Source: Alkalihalobacterium chitinilyticum
GTDB taxonomy: Bacteria > Bacillota > Bacilli > Bacillales > Bacillaceae_F
NCBI RefSeq assembly: GCF_029028005.1
Contig: NZ_JAOTPO010000004.1
Span: 124,001-188,000, forward strand
DNA length: 64,000 nucleotides
Direction of reading: 5' to 3'
How positions within the stretch are numbered: the first letter of the stretch is position 1; every line of letters starts with the position of its first letter. The notes under the pieces are model-generated. The model had not been told where the DNA came from. It did no database searches and saw nothing but the letters and a program-made list of their open reading frames with translations. This document shows positions 55,288-64,000 of this stretch, in pieces. Both the position numbers and the translations under genes were made by a program.

Positions 55288-56817
55288 TTACCAATCTTCT
55301 TTTTCTTCCACCTTATGCTCCTTAATTCCTTCTCGTTTCAACGATTTATAAATAGCTACCATCATGATAAACATAAGTATGGTATACGGCAGAGCGATAA
55401 CGATGGCTGTCGCTTGCAGTCCTTTGAGCCCACCGCTCATTAAAAGAGAAGCAGCAATGGCTGAAACGAGTAACCCCCATGTCACTAGCTTATACTTGCT
55501 TGGATTTAGACTCCCGCCTGAAGAAAACACACCTAACACATACGTAGCCGAATTAGCTGACGTTATAAAAAAAATCGAAATCAGAACTAAGGCAGCCACA
55601 CTCAAAATAAACCCAAAAGGCAACTGATCTAACATAAGGAATAGACCACTTTCCGGAGTATCTCTCACTGTAGAGGCTATGCCCGCTTCCTCCTTCGTTT
55701 CTTGGAATAACGCCGTCCCTCCAAATGCAGCAAACCATAAGACACTTCCTAGAGCTGGGACAAAGAGTACACCTACGATAAACTCTCGTAAACTTCTTCC
55801 TTTTGATATTCTAGCAATGAAAGTACCTACAAATGGACTCCAAGCAATTACCCAAGCCCAATAAAAAAACGTCCATTCACCTAGCCAATCATTATCTGTG
55901 TACGGTGTTGTCTGAAAACTAAGCGGAACGAGTTGAGTGATGTAGGTTCCTAACGTCAATGTAAAATGTTCCATAATAAAAAGCGTCGGTCCGATCACAA
56001 TAACGGTAATAAGAAGCACGGCAGCTAGCGTGAGATTGCCTATACTTAAATATTTCATCCCGCGATCAATTCCTGATAAGACTGAGATGAGAAAAATGAC
56101 AGTAACAACTAGAATAATAGAAAGCTGAGCAACTTCCGGATTTTGAATAGGAAACAATTGAGAAAGACCGCCGCTCACTTGAAGGGTACTTAGACCAAAC
56201 GAGGTTGCAATCCCGACTGTCGTTCCAACAATCGCCACCACATCGATCGTCTTGCCCCATCCACCTCTTATCCTATGCCCAATAACTGGGTAAAAAGTAG
56301 AACTGATCAATCCCGGCAAACCTTTTCTATACTTAACAAAGCCTAACGCCAAGGCAACAATCCCATATACAGCCCAAGGATGAATCCCCCAATGAAACAC
56401 TCCGTACAATAATCCTTTCTCCGCAGCCTCTTGTGTGTTCGGCTCTACCCCTTCTGGTGGATTTACATAATGAGAGAGTGGCTCTGCCACACCCCAGAAT
56501 ACAAGTCCTACGCCCATACCTGCTGCAAACAGCATGCCAATCCATGTGTAATAGGAGTATTCAGGTTGATCTTCCTTTTTTCCAATCTTCATATGTTGAT
56601 ACGGACCAAACCCTAGGAATAAACAGAACCCTACAAATAATGCTGTAGCTAATACATAAAACCAGCCAAACACATCATTTACAAAATGCAACCCAATAGA
56701 CATCGTATGTTCCATATGATCAGGAAAGAAAATCCCCCACAATGTCATAAGCAATACGATTATTGCTGAAACAGTAAATACGTTAAACACACTATTTAGT
56801 TTCTTTTTGTTCCCCAT
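55288..56817 (-). CDS. BCCT-family transporter (betaine/carnitine/choline type)
   Basis: A 509-residue protein with about 12 helices. Family motifs are FGWFYVLATALFVGFCLFLG, GMLFAAGMGVGLVFWGVAEP (helix 3, betaine path) and YWAWVIAWSPFVGTFIARIS (helix 8, substrate-binding Trp box). Such carriers take up glycine betaine, choline or carnitine with Na+ or H+ for osmoprotection. The short ends suggest an OpuD-like carrier. Start after AAGGGGGAACAAAT. Substrate not decidable from sequence. Confidence 0.92.
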   Translation of the reverse strand: MGNKKKLNSVFNVFTVSAIIVLLMTLWGIFFPDHMEHTMSIGLHFVNDVFGWFYVLATALFVGFCLFLGFGPYQHMKIGKKEDQPEYSYYTWIGMLFAAGMGVGLVFWGVAEPLSHYVNPPEGVEPNTQEAAEKGLLYGVFHWGIHPWAVYGIVALALGFVKYRKGLPGLISSTFYPVIGHRIRGGWGKTIDVVAIVGTTVGIATSFGLSTLQVSGGLSQLFPIQNPEVAQLSIILVVTVIFLISVLSGIDRGMKYLSIGNLTLAAVLLITVIVIGPTLFIMEHFTLTLGTYITQLVPLSFQTTPYTDNDWLGEWTFFYWAWVIAWSPFVGTFIARISKGRSLREFIVGVLFVPALGSVLWFAAFGGTALFQETKEEAGIASTVRDTPESGLFLMLDQLPFGFILSVAALVLISIFFITSANSATYVLGVFSSGGSLNPSKYKLVTWGLLVSAIAASLLMSGGLKGLQATAIVIALPYTILMFIMMVAIYKSLKREGIKEHKVEEKEDW

Positions 56818-57048
56818 ATTTGTTCCCCCTTGTTGCTATATCGTCCTTAAATATTAATTACAACTCTATTAACCTTTTAACGAGCTAAAAAAACATTTAT
56901 TTATAGAACTTATTTTGGTATTTTTTATCAAAACCTACTCCTTTCCTTACTTTAAACACTCAGTTCTATCATTCAAAAGAAATCGAATGTTTAAACTTTC
57001 TCTAACTCGGTTACAGAATACTAGACACTTAAAAAGGAGTTGGTAGGA

Positions 57049-57507
57049 ATGAAACATCAAAAAAACTTTGCACTAGGCACTGTCGTAGGAGGAGTAGTTG
57101 GAGCTACAGCAGCACTACTGACCGCTCCCAAATCGGGTGAAGAACTAAGAAAAGATATTCAAAATGAGCTAGCAGAGGGAAAAAACAAAACCGAAGAAGT
57201 GACAAACGAAATTAAAGAGAAGATGAGCGAACTATCTGAGATCATTAATGACAGCTCTTCAAATGTATCCCAAACCGTTAAACAAAAAAGTGAGCAGGTC
57301 ATAAATGAAGCTATGGAGTTATTAAAAAATACGGATTCACCCCATAAGATGAACATAGACCACTTAAAAGAAGTAGTTAGGGAAATCATGAAGGAGGAAA
57401 TGAATGCGGGCCAAGATATAAAAAAAGTTGTAGAAGATGAGGTCAAAAAGATTGAACAGAAACTAGGGGAAGATGTAAAAGACTTAAAGCAAACTGTAAA
57501 AAAATGA
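57049..57507 (+). CDS. ytxH: YtxH-family membrane-associated protein
   Basis: A 152-residue protein. FALGTVVGGVVGATAALLTA is the single membrane segment and APKSGEELR the conserved loop of the YtxH family; a long charged coiled coil (about 40-152) follows. In B. subtilis ytxH lies in a SigB/SigH-controlled ytxGHJ operon. Here it is followed by a tiny ORF and a terminator, not by ytxJ. I set the start at ATG 57049 after AAAGGAGTTGG; the TTG at 57040 is inside that site. Confidence 0.88.
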   Translation: MKHQKNFALGTVVGGVVGATAALLTAPKSGEELRKDIQNELAEGKNKTEEVTNEIKEKMSELSEIINDSSSNVSQTVKQKSEQVINEAMELLKNTDSPHKMNIDHLKEVVREIMKEEMNAGQDIKKVVEDEVKKIEQKLGEDVKDLKQTVKK

Positions 57508-57531
57508 TTTAAATCGAAAGGATGATTTAAA

Positions 57532-57558
57532 ATGGCAAAAGCAGATAAATTAATGTAA
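57532..57558 (+). CDS. Eight-codon ORF following ytxH
   Basis: ATG GCA AAA GCA GAT AAA TTA ATG TAA encodes MAKADKLM. AAAGGATG lies 8 bases before the ATG, and a perfect terminator hairpin follows 5 bases after the stop. It could be a leader-type peptide, a translated remnant of a deleted third operon gene, or chance. Confidence 0.3.
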   Translation: MAKADKLM

Positions 57559-57563
57559 TAAGC

Positions 57564-57594
57564 AAACCAGGTGGTACCTCCACCTGGTTTATTT
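57564..57594 (+). terminator. Terminator after ytxH and the tiny ORF
   Basis: AAACCAGGTGG (57564-57574) and CCACCTGGTTT (57580-57590) pair perfectly around a 5-base loop. Confidence 0.88.
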
Positions 57595-57782
57595 ATGTCA
57601 TAGAAGGTTGTTATACAAAATCGACTTAAGTTTTATATCTATTTAAAAAAATTTATTACTTTTATACCAAAAGTATGATAAAGTACCTATGTTTATCTTG
57701 TCGATTTATGATAATATATTCATTAATAGTAAGTTACTAGTAAAATATAACTAATAACACTACACACCATGGAGGTTTTTTT

Positions 57783-59255
57783 ATGACAGCTCTCGAATCA
57801 ATGCAATTAAACGACATCAAGAAAAAGAATATCCTTATGTTAGTAACTTTTTCAATCTCACTAATTGTAGCTATTGGCAATACGATCGCTATCCAAGATA
57901 ATTTTGGAATTTTAGTTTATTCTGTTGAATTGGTTGGATTTATTCTCTTATTTATATTATTCCAATATATATTAAAGCGACCCAAATTTTTTGCTACTGG
58001 AGCAATTCTATTTATCTATCTATTCGTGTTTTTGAACATTTTACTACAAGGCCCTAGCTTAACCAATGTTATTATCGTTTTATTCTTGACTCTTATTTCA
58101 GCTATGCACTTTAACCGTAAACTGTTTACAATTGGATATGTGTTAGGGTTTATCGCTATCATCCTTTCAACGAGCCTTGATCAGAATAGTTCAGAACTCA
58201 TTCAATCTAGTTATGTCACTGTTATTTTAGTATATATCTTGTCCGGAATTGTGCTTGGCGTCCTTATCTATTTAAATCAAAAACAATTTTTACAATTACA
58301 AGATTTTATTAGTCAGGCTGAGGAAGACAGTCGTAAAAAAGAAGAACAAAAGAATAAACTAGAAGTAAGCGTTACTGGCATTATCGAGGACGTACAGAAA
58401 GTAAATGACCAAGTAAGAAACAGTTTACAATCACAAGACGAAATTCGCTTAGCCATCAATGAACTCGCCTCAGGAAGTACTACGCAATCTGAACAAATAA
58501 ACGAGATTTCTGAAAATGCTTTTACCACAAAAGAAAAGATGGAAGAGTTACATAACGTCTCAACCGATCTTTCGGATGCATCTAAACACTCTAGCACGAT
58601 TGCTAACAAAGGACATCATCAAGTGTTAGAACTTAATCAAGATATGAAACAACTCGAGCAAATTATCGAAAAGTTAAATCATACGTTCACCGTTCTTACT
58701 AAAACGATAGAGGAAACGAATACATTTACAGGTACTATTCAAGAAATCTCAGAACAAACCAACTTACTTGCCTTAAACGCATCTATTGAAGCAGCAAGAG
58801 CTGGTGAAGCTGGCAAAGGATTTTCAGTCGTAGCACAAGAAATACGAAAATTAGCAGAATTAAGTAGAAATACAACAGATAAAATCAACCTTAATCTTTC
58901 TCAATTAAATAATAGTAATTCGGAGGCGTTAGAAAGAATGAAGGAAAGCAGTAATTTTATCGGCAAAGGTCTGCAATCCACTGAAGATGTCACAACCTCT
59001 CTCATTTCAATGAAAGACATGTTAGAGTCGTTAGACGGAAAAGTTCATTTCTTGACGGAATTAGCAGTAGGTGTAAAACAACGATCAACCAATGTTGAAA
59101 CTTCAACAAACGAATTAGCAGCGATTATCGAAGAATCGTCTGCAAGCCTGGAAGAAATGACAGCCACTATTGAGAACCTGACAACCGACAATCACTCCAT
59201 CGCACACCTTATGGAAGAAACTTCTAAAAAAGCTTCACAAATATTAAATTCTTAA
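57783..59255 (+). CDS. Methyl-accepting chemotaxis protein with six-helix membrane domain
   Basis: A 490-residue receptor. The N-terminal ~185 residues hold about six short-loop helices and almost no extracellular domain, so the ligand is probably sensed within or near the membrane. No HAMP domain is obvious. The signalling hairpin tip is [33 protein letters not shown]-type sequence at about residues 320-350, the site that binds CheA/CheW. The C-terminal coiled coil bears the adaptation sites. TGGAGGTTTTTT precedes the start. No chemotaxis genes lie beside it. Confidence 0.88.
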   Translation: MTALESMQLNDIKKKNILMLVTFSISLIVAIGNTIAIQDNFGILVYSVELVGFILLFILFQYILKRPKFFATGAILFIYLFVFLNILLQGPSLTNVIIVLFLTLISAMHFNRKLFTIGYVLGFIAIILSTSLDQNSSELIQSSYVTVILVYILSGIVLGVLIYLNQKQFLQLQDFISQAEEDSRKKEEQKNKLEVSVTGIIEDVQKVNDQVRNSLQSQDEIRLAINELASGSTTQSEQINEISENAFTTKEKMEELHNVSTDLSDASKHSSTIANKGHHQVLELNQDMKQLEQIIEKLNHTFTVLTKTIEETNTFTGTIQEISEQTNLLALNASIEAARAGEAGKGFSVVAQEIRKLAELSRNTTDKINLNLSQLNNSNSEALERMKESSNFIGKGLQSTEDVTTSLISMKDMLESLDGKVHFLTELAVGVKQRSTNVETSTNELAAIIEESSASLEEMTATIENLTTDNHSIAHLMEETSKKASQILNS

Positions 59256-59259
59256 CAAA

Positions 59260-59290
59260 GAAAGCTTGCACTATTTTAGTGTAAGCTTCT
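59260..59290 (+). terminator. Terminator after the chemotaxis receptor gene
   Basis: AAGCTTGCAC and GTGTAAGCTT pair (one mismatch) around a 7-base loop, followed by CTTCTT. Confidence 0.7.
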
Positions 59291-59436
59291 TCTTATTTAC
59301 CCTATAGCTTACCGATAACCTCTCCTGTGCAGTTTCATAAATTGTTACTGCATTTTTAAAAACCATACATGTTTTTCAGTAAATATTGGCATCCTATTTT
59401 TGGTAAAGAAAACTTTTCCATTAAAGGAGCCGTAAC

Positions 59437-61005
59437 ATGAATAACGAACCAAATGAAAATAACCAAGCAGCCGATGATATGTTAACAAATAGACAAGGGC
59501 ATCCTGTTACAAATAATCAAAGCGTACGAACAGTAGGAAATCGTGGACCAACAACACTTGAAAATTATGATTTCCTTGAAAAAGTCAGCCACTTTGACCG
59601 TGAACGTACGCCTGAGCGTGTCGTACATGCTCGCGGTGCGGGTGCTCATGGGTACTTTGAGTCATACGGTACAGTAAACGGTGAACCGATTTCGAAATAT
59701 ACACGTGCTAAAGTTTTTACAAATACTGAAGTCCAAACCCCTGTTTTTGTCCGGTTCTCTACTGTCGTACACGGTGGACATTCCCCAGAAACGTTAAGAG
59801 ATCCCCGCGGGTTTGCGGTGAAGTTTTACACAGAGGATGGAAACTGGGATTTAGTCGGAAACAACTTAAAGATTTTCTTTATTCGAGATCCTCTGAAGTT
59901 CCCAGATATGGTTCACTCTTTTAAACCTGACCCGGTAACTAATGTACAAGACCCCGAAAGAATGTTTGACTTCTTATGTCAAACGCCAGAATCGATGCAC
60001 ATGGTGACCTTCCTGTTTTCACCGTGGGGGATTCCAGCCAATTACCGCAACATGCAAGGCTCTGGTGTGCATGCTTACAGATGGGTCAACGAAGAAGGAA
60101 AAGCAGTGTTAGTCAAATATCACTGGGAGCCTGTCCAGGGAATTAAAAACTTAGCTCAAAAAGAAGCCGATCAAATTCAAATGACCGATTTTAATCATGC
60201 GACCATGGATTTATATGAAGCCATTGAGCGTGGAGATTACCCGGAATGGGAGCTGTATGTTCAAATTATGGAAGATGGCGAGCATCCAGAGTTAGATTTT
60301 GACCCGCTTGATCCAACGAAGTTATGGTATAAAGAAGATTTCCCGTGGCACAAAGTCGGTAAAATGGTTTTGAACAAAAATCCTGAAAATTATTTTGCAG
60401 AAGTCGAACAAGTCGCCTTCGGTACAGGTGTACTCGTTGACGGGCTAGACTTTTCTGATGACAAACTTCTTCAAGGCAGAACGTTCTCCTACTCCGATAC
60501 GCAGCGTTATCGAGTGGGATCAAACTATTTACAATTACCAATTAACAAGCCGAAAAAGCATGTTGCTTCCAATCAAGAAGCTGGACAAATGGATTACAGA
60601 ACGGACTTTGGCAAGCACCAAAATCCACATGTCAATTATGAACCTTCACTTATTGGCGGGTTAAAAGAAGCACAAAACCCTGGTAAAGAACATGAGCCGT
60701 ATGTAGAAGGCAATGTAAAACGCGAAAAGATTTCTCGTGAAAATAACTTTGGTCAAGCAGGTGAGACGTACCGCAGACTAAATGATTGGGAACGAGACGA
60801 ACTCATTTCGAATTTAACAGGCGCCCTCGCTACCTGTCGAAAAGAAATTCAAGATCGTATGGTAGACATGCTGACTCAGTGTGACGAAGATTACGGTAAA
60901 CGAATTGCTGACGGGCTTAAAAAAGCTGGTGAACAACAAGATACAAAAGCAGAAGAAGCCGCTCATCAATCCGAACAAATGGGTCATCCATCTGATCCAT
61001 ATTAA
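59437..61005 (+). CDS. katA: Heme catalase (monofunctional)
   Basis: A 522-residue catalase of the small-subunit type. The distal heme His is in [12 protein letters not shown], the distal Asn in GDWDLVGNN-type sequence (here [13 protein letters not shown]), and the proximal heme Tyr in [31 protein letters not shown] is the NADPH-clade marker region. It breaks down hydrogen peroxide. AAAGGAGCCGTAAC precedes the start. I see no clear PerR box in the 180 bases upstream. A terminator follows. Confidence 0.92.
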   Translation: MNNEPNENNQAADDMLTNRQGHPVTNNQSVRTVGNRGPTTLENYDFLEKVSHFDRERTPERVVHARGAGAHGYFESYGTVNGEPISKYTRAKVFTNTEVQTPVFVRFSTVVHGGHSPETLRDPRGFAVKFYTEDGNWDLVGNNLKIFFIRDPLKFPDMVHSFKPDPVTNVQDPERMFDFLCQTPESMHMVTFLFSPWGIPANYRNMQGSGVHAYRWVNEEGKAVLVKYHWEPVQGIKNLAQKEADQIQMTDFNHATMDLYEAIERGDYPEWELYVQIMEDGEHPELDFDPLDPTKLWYKEDFPWHKVGKMVLNKNPENYFAEVEQVAFGTGVLVDGLDFSDDKLLQGRTFSYSDTQRYRVGSNYLQLPINKPKKHVASNQEAGQMDYRTDFGKHQNPHVNYEPSLIGGLKEAQNPGKEHEPYVEGNVKREKISRENNFGQAGETYRRLNDWERDELISNLTGALATCRKEIQDRMVDMLTQCDEDYGKRIADGLKKAGEQQDTKAEEAAHQSEQMGHPSDPY

Positions 61006-61031
61006 TTTGTTGTGCTATCTTCCTTAAAAGA

Positions 61032-61062
61032 AAAGCTGAACATCTGAATGTTCAGCTTTATC
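61032..61062 (+). terminator. Terminator after katA
   Basis: AAAGCTGAACAT and ATGTTCAGCTTT pair perfectly around a 4-base loop; TATCTTTTTG follows. Confidence 0.88.
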
Positions 61063-61150
61063 TTTTTGCAATTTTTTCTATTTCATCAATTTACGTGAAC
61101 AGAGATTGCGTCATAAAAAAAGAAGTAATTAAAATCTTAAGAAATTTTGC

Positions 61151-61327
61151 GGACTCAGAGGCCCTTATTTTCAAAGTTTCCGCCGTTATATAGCTGTTTA
61201 TGGACTCAGAGGCCCTTATTTGCTATTAATCTGTAGAAAACCGGAGATATTTTGCTAGATAAGGGCTTCTCAGTCCGTTATCATCGTTGAAACATTTATT
61301 TTTTCACAAATAGAGGCCTCTCAGTCC
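61151..61327. repeat. ~178-bp element, copy 2: two forward and two reversed boxes
   Basis: Forward box GGACTCAGAGGCCCTTATTT begins at 61151 and again, identical, at 61202 (51 apart). Reversed boxes ATAAGGGCTTCTCAGTCC and AATAGAGGCCTCTCAGTCC end at 61276 and 61327 (51 apart). The order and spacings match the copy at 48294-48472. It fills the 457-base interval between katA and the convergent nitrilase-family gene, which shows no other feature. Confidence 0.88.
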
Positions 61328-61462
61328 GGCTCGCAAATGAAATGGCTAGAATACCTGCAATCAACAAAATTGAGAGCTATGCATCCTAGATATGTTCTAG
61401 TGTAATAAAAACGTTATTTAATAATGAAAAATGGTATACACTTCCTAAAGCGAGCGTACCGA

Positions 61463-62224
61463 TTAGTTTACATACTCAACCTCAAATTTTGAGGAAAGTA
61501 GCTCCATATCGTCTAGATCCCATTCAAACGTGAGGATCGCCGATTGTTCAGAATGGTGGGAAATGACTCGTTTTCCATTCACAATGACCGAACTTTCTGC
61601 TTTCCAAAAAGAAACATCCTTATTTTCGCCCGTACGGTTACAAACGATTAATGGTAACCCCGTATCGATTGATCTTTGTTCCCACTCCCCGTCCGGTCCG
61701 TGCAGTCCAGGCCCCCAAGACGAAGGAGCGACAAACATATGTGCACCGTTCTCTTTTAAGGTCTCAGCAATTCTTTTTGTATAAGCATCCGCACAGATTA
61801 AAATCCCTACTTTAACATCTCCTATCGTAACCGGATCTAACACACTTCCTGGTGTTGACCATTTATCAATTCGGGCAAGCTTTCGTTGGTTCCCAATGAT
61901 TTTACCTTCCCCGTTAATAACAAAAACGGAGTTGAAAAGAGCACCTTCTTCTGATCTTTCTGCACACCCTAAAAACACTGTCGCATTTAATTTCTTGACT
62001 ATATTCATAAAACTTGTCATCCAGTCATCAGGCTGCTCATGAATCCAATCCGTCCCAATCAGATGATCAAATTGCAGGCTGCTAACAGCTAACTCAGGTG
62101 TAATCACCCAATCAACGTTTCGAGCTGCCGCTTGTTTCACTGCTTTTTCGATCAAAGTGCGGTTGTATGTAAGATCACCTGCTATTGGTAATAAGTGTAA
62201 TAGCGCAATTTTAATTTTTTTCAC
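61463..62224 (-). CDS. Carbon-nitrogen hydrolase (nitrilase superfamily)
   Basis: A 253-residue nitrilase-fold amidase. The catalytic triad is visible: Glu in VITPELAVSS (about residue 44), Lys in NQRKLARIDKW and Cys in VGILICADAYTKRI. It should cleave an amide bond of a small molecule, or act in glutamine- or omega-amidase-type repair; the substrate is unknown. I set the start at GTG 62224 after GGGGAGTGG; the upstream ATG in the frame has no binding site. It lies 81 bases after the membrane protein gene and may share its transcript. Confidence 0.85.
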   Translation of the reverse strand: MKKIKIALLHLLPIAGDLTYNRTLIEKAVKQAAARNVDWVITPELAVSSLQFDHLIGTDWIHEQPDDWMTSFMNIVKKLNATVFLGCAERSEEGALFNSVFVINGEGKIIGNQRKLARIDKWSTPGSVLDPVTIGDVKVGILICADAYTKRIAETLKENGAHMFVAPSSWGPGLHGPDGEWEQRSIDTGLPLIVCNRTGENKDVSFWKAESSVIVNGKRVISHHSEQSAILTFEWDLDDMELLSSKFEVEYVN

Positions 62225-62305
62225 TAAAGCCACTCCCCGTTTACTGTATAACATATCTTTCTTTTACATGAGCAATTATCTAAACAGCTTACCAAAACTC
62301 AACTT

Positions 62306-62950
62306 CTATTTTCTTAACCTACCAGTAATGACCTCAAGATTAATATCTTCCGCATGTTCAGTATATAATCGAATTTGATAGCGCCCTTCTCCACCATAAA
62401 ATTGTATCATTCCTTCAGTTTGAGGCGACACTTTGTCCTCCCAAACTACATCGCCTCCACGTTCAACGACTAATAATATGTCCCCTTCACCTATGCTCGC
62501 TCGGTAAGGTATACCGACCATGCCTTCTTCAATGACTCTAACATCGTCTACTAAATAACTACCTTTTAATGACCCGATCGACACAATTACATGACCATTT
62601 ACTTCTGTTTTACTTGCATTAATAGCTAGATTATCTGCAAACAGCATTACCGCACCGACAAAAATAATCGAGATCACACCAATGACACCCGCAAACAGAA
62701 AAATACCGCGTTTCCTAAGGCCTGTAAATTTACGCATGAGACTACCATTTAAACTGTACACGATCCGGAAGAGAACAGGAAATGCAATCGCTATCGCTAA
62801 AACCGATAACCACTGTCCACCAACGACAGCCTGCATAATAAAAAACAAAAGGACGATAATGTAAAAAAGAATTCCAGACCAATAACTAAACAGCATTAAC
62901 TTACTATCCTTATACGGTTGACCAAAAATCTTTTCTATGATTGGTTGCAA
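62306..62950 (-). CDS. Membrane protein of unknown function
   Basis: A 214-residue protein. Three hydrophobic segments (about 26-45, 48-66 and 82-104) are followed by an extracellular beta-rich domain of ~110 residues with GSYLVDDVRVIEEGMVG and GDVVWEDKVSP. Start TTG after AAGGGGTGAG. It probably heads a two-gene unit with the nitrilase-family gene. No family recognised. Confidence 0.6.
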   Translation of the reverse strand: MQPIIEKIFGQPYKDSKLMLFSYWSGILFYIIVLLFFIMQAVVGGQWLSVLAIAIAFPVLFRIVYSLNGSLMRKFTGLRKRGIFLFAGVIGVISIIFVGAVMLFADNLAINASKTEVNGHVIVSIGSLKGSYLVDDVRVIEEGMVGIPYRASIGEGDILLVVERGGDVVWEDKVSPQTEGMIQFYGGEGRYQIRLYTEHAEDINLEVITGRLRK

Positions 62951-63230
62951 AAACTCACCCCTTCCTATGACTATGATACTCCTAATTAATCGTAGTAAGT
63001 TAGACTTATTTTCGATAGAACTAACTCGCTTTTCTATATCATTAAAAGTTTATCATTAACACACCTTGAAGTTACAACAATATGATTTCACATAATGCTT
63101 CTATAAGTGATACCTCTAGCCGTTTTATGTCTAAAAATTGATACGCATAAAGAAATGCTAATAAAAATAAATTGTAAAGATGAACAGGAAATGATTACAA
63201 AATGGCCAACTTAGTGAGGTGAGCACAGAC

Positions 63231-64000
63231 TTGGGAGCAATTAGGGGCAAAGACTATATCGACCGGATTAATCAACTTCAATCCGAGGTTTGGATTGACG
63301 GGAAAAGGGTGGAAGGAAAAATTTCTGAGCACCCTGCCTTTCGTGGTGTGTTAAAAAGTCAAGCTAAGCTTTACGATTTACAACATGACGCTTCCAGAAA
63401 AGAGTTGTTGACCTATCCTTCCCCAACAAGCGGAGAACGGGTTGGTATTTCTTTTATGATGCCTAAAACCAAAAGGGATTTAAAGAAAAGAAGAATAATG
63501 GTCCAAGAGTGGGCAAAAACCAATGCGGGGATGATGGGAAGAAGCCCCGATTATATGAATACGGTATTAGTGTCTTTTGTAGCTTCCCAACACATTTTAG
63601 AAGGTAATGAAAATTGCTTTCCCGAAAATCTAATCTCTCTTTACGAACACGCACGAGAGAACGATCTCTCTTTTACTCATACTTTTATAAACCCACAATT
63701 CAACCGGGCACCCCTTCACTTTTTAGATGAATTTGAGCACCCTATTGCTGCAAAAGTGATAGATGAAACGAATGAAGGCATTATTATTAAAGGTGCAAAA
63801 TTACTGGCTACACAAGGTGGACTAACCGATGAGATTATCGTCTACTCCACTCCTAGTCCACTCGACAAATCGTATGCTTTTGCATTTTCCATTCCTAGTA
63901 ATACCAAAGGATTAAAATTCATATGTCGCCAGTCTTTTTGTTCGAGTCAATCGAAATTTAACTACCCATTGTCATCTCGTTTTGAAGAGAATGACTCGCT
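63231..64000 (+). CDS. 4-hydroxyphenylacetate 3-monooxygenase family (HpaB-type), 5' part
   Basis: The frame is open to the window end: 256 codons of a gene whose usual length is ~480. It starts GAIRGKDYIDRINQLQ, then VWIDGKRVEGKISEHPAF, and continues to NAGMMGRSPDYMN and KGAKLLATQGGLTDEIIVYS. These match the large, FADH2-dependent HpaB/HpaA-type aromatic hydroxylases, with the acyl-CoA-dehydrogenase-like fold; the RSPDYMN and GAKLLATQ motifs are typical. The start is TTG 63231 after GAGGTGAG (a GTG lies 12 bases upstream inside that site). It needs a separate flavin reductase. The 3' end lies beyond the window. Confidence 0.88.
   Translation, partial: MGAIRGKDYIDRINQLQSEVWIDGKRVEGKISEHPAFRGVLKSQAKLYDLQHDASRKELLTYPSPTSGERVGISFMMPKTKRDLKKRRIMVQEWAKTNAGMMGRSPDYMNTVLVSFVASQHILEGNENCFPENLISLYEHARENDLSFTHTFINPQFNRAPLHFLDEFEHPIAAKVIDETNEGIIIKGAKLLATQGGLTDEIIVYSTPSPLDKSYAFAFSIPSNTKGLKFICRQSFCSSQSKFNYPLSSRFEENDS

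Noticed and set aside
59256-59436. PerR box upstream of the catalase gene
   Set aside because: No TTATAATNATTATAA-like sequence is visible; regulation by PerR remains possible but is not supported here.

Overview
The window looks like ordinary chromosome of an endospore-forming member of the Bacillaceae. It is AT-rich, has strong GGAGG-type ribosome binding sites and frequent GTG/TTG starts. It carries spore-associated small proteins (two YjcZ-family proteins, an SspH-type protein), a YycC homologue, a YpjP homologue, a SpoIID-domain protein and a bacillithiol-type fosfomycin enzyme (FosB). The BCCT transporter, ClC and fluoride channels would suit a halotolerant or alkaliphilic relative of Bacillus (Alkalihalobacillus-like), but that placement is inference. 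I see no rRNA, tRNA, CRISPR array, intact insertion sequence, prophage or biosynthetic cluster.

Layout. 0-4 kb: a partial reading frame, a YjcZ protein, an alpha/beta hydrolase, and an ECF sigma/anti-sigma pair with a zinc-finger anti-sigma factor. 4-10.3 kb: a kinase-like phosphotransferase, a DUF1992 protein, an M2-type peptidase, small membrane proteins, FosB and two exported proteins. 10.7-18.2 kb: membrane protein, YpjP, BASS transporter, PPOX flavoprotein, CxxC protein, Nudix hydrolase, ClC channel. 18.2-24.5 kb: a second ECF sigma locus with an unrelated anti-sigma partner, a 53-bp tandem repeat array, a fasciclin protein, and a PAS/degenerate GGDEF/EAL signalling protein. 24.9-27.9 kb: a compact operon CapA-like lipoprotein, nitroreductase, luciferase-like oxidoreductase. 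28-36 kb: a large multidomain SpoIID protein, SspH, coiled-coil proteins, a VOC protein, a BsuPI lipoprotein, an SDR and a YycC protein.

36-48 kb is the nitrogen core. A LysR regulator is divergent from NADP-glutamate dehydrogenase, and a paralogous GltC is divergent from glutamate synthase (large and small subunits); both enzymes make glutamate. A PAS histidine kinase lies between them. 48-64 kb: repeat elements, an XRE regulator with a membrane partner and a candidate operator, ribokinase, a two-gene fluoride channel, a broken GNAT gene, an SDR and BCCT transporter, YtxH, a chemotaxis receptor, catalase, a nitrilase-family amidase and the 5' part of an HpaB-type monooxygenase.

The least explained structure is intergenic. 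Several unrelated repeat families have unit spacings near whole numbers of DNA turns: 20-21 bp arrays at 6.06 and 34.0 kb, 51-54 bp arrays at 20.4, 31.1, 33.0 and 50.0 kb, and a ~178-bp element present twice (48.3 and 61.2 kb). That element has the same architecture in both copies: two boxes forward 51 bp apart, then two boxes reversed 51 bp apart. A separate long-hairpin element abuts the gltC stop codon. All assignments are from reading the sequence; no database search was run.
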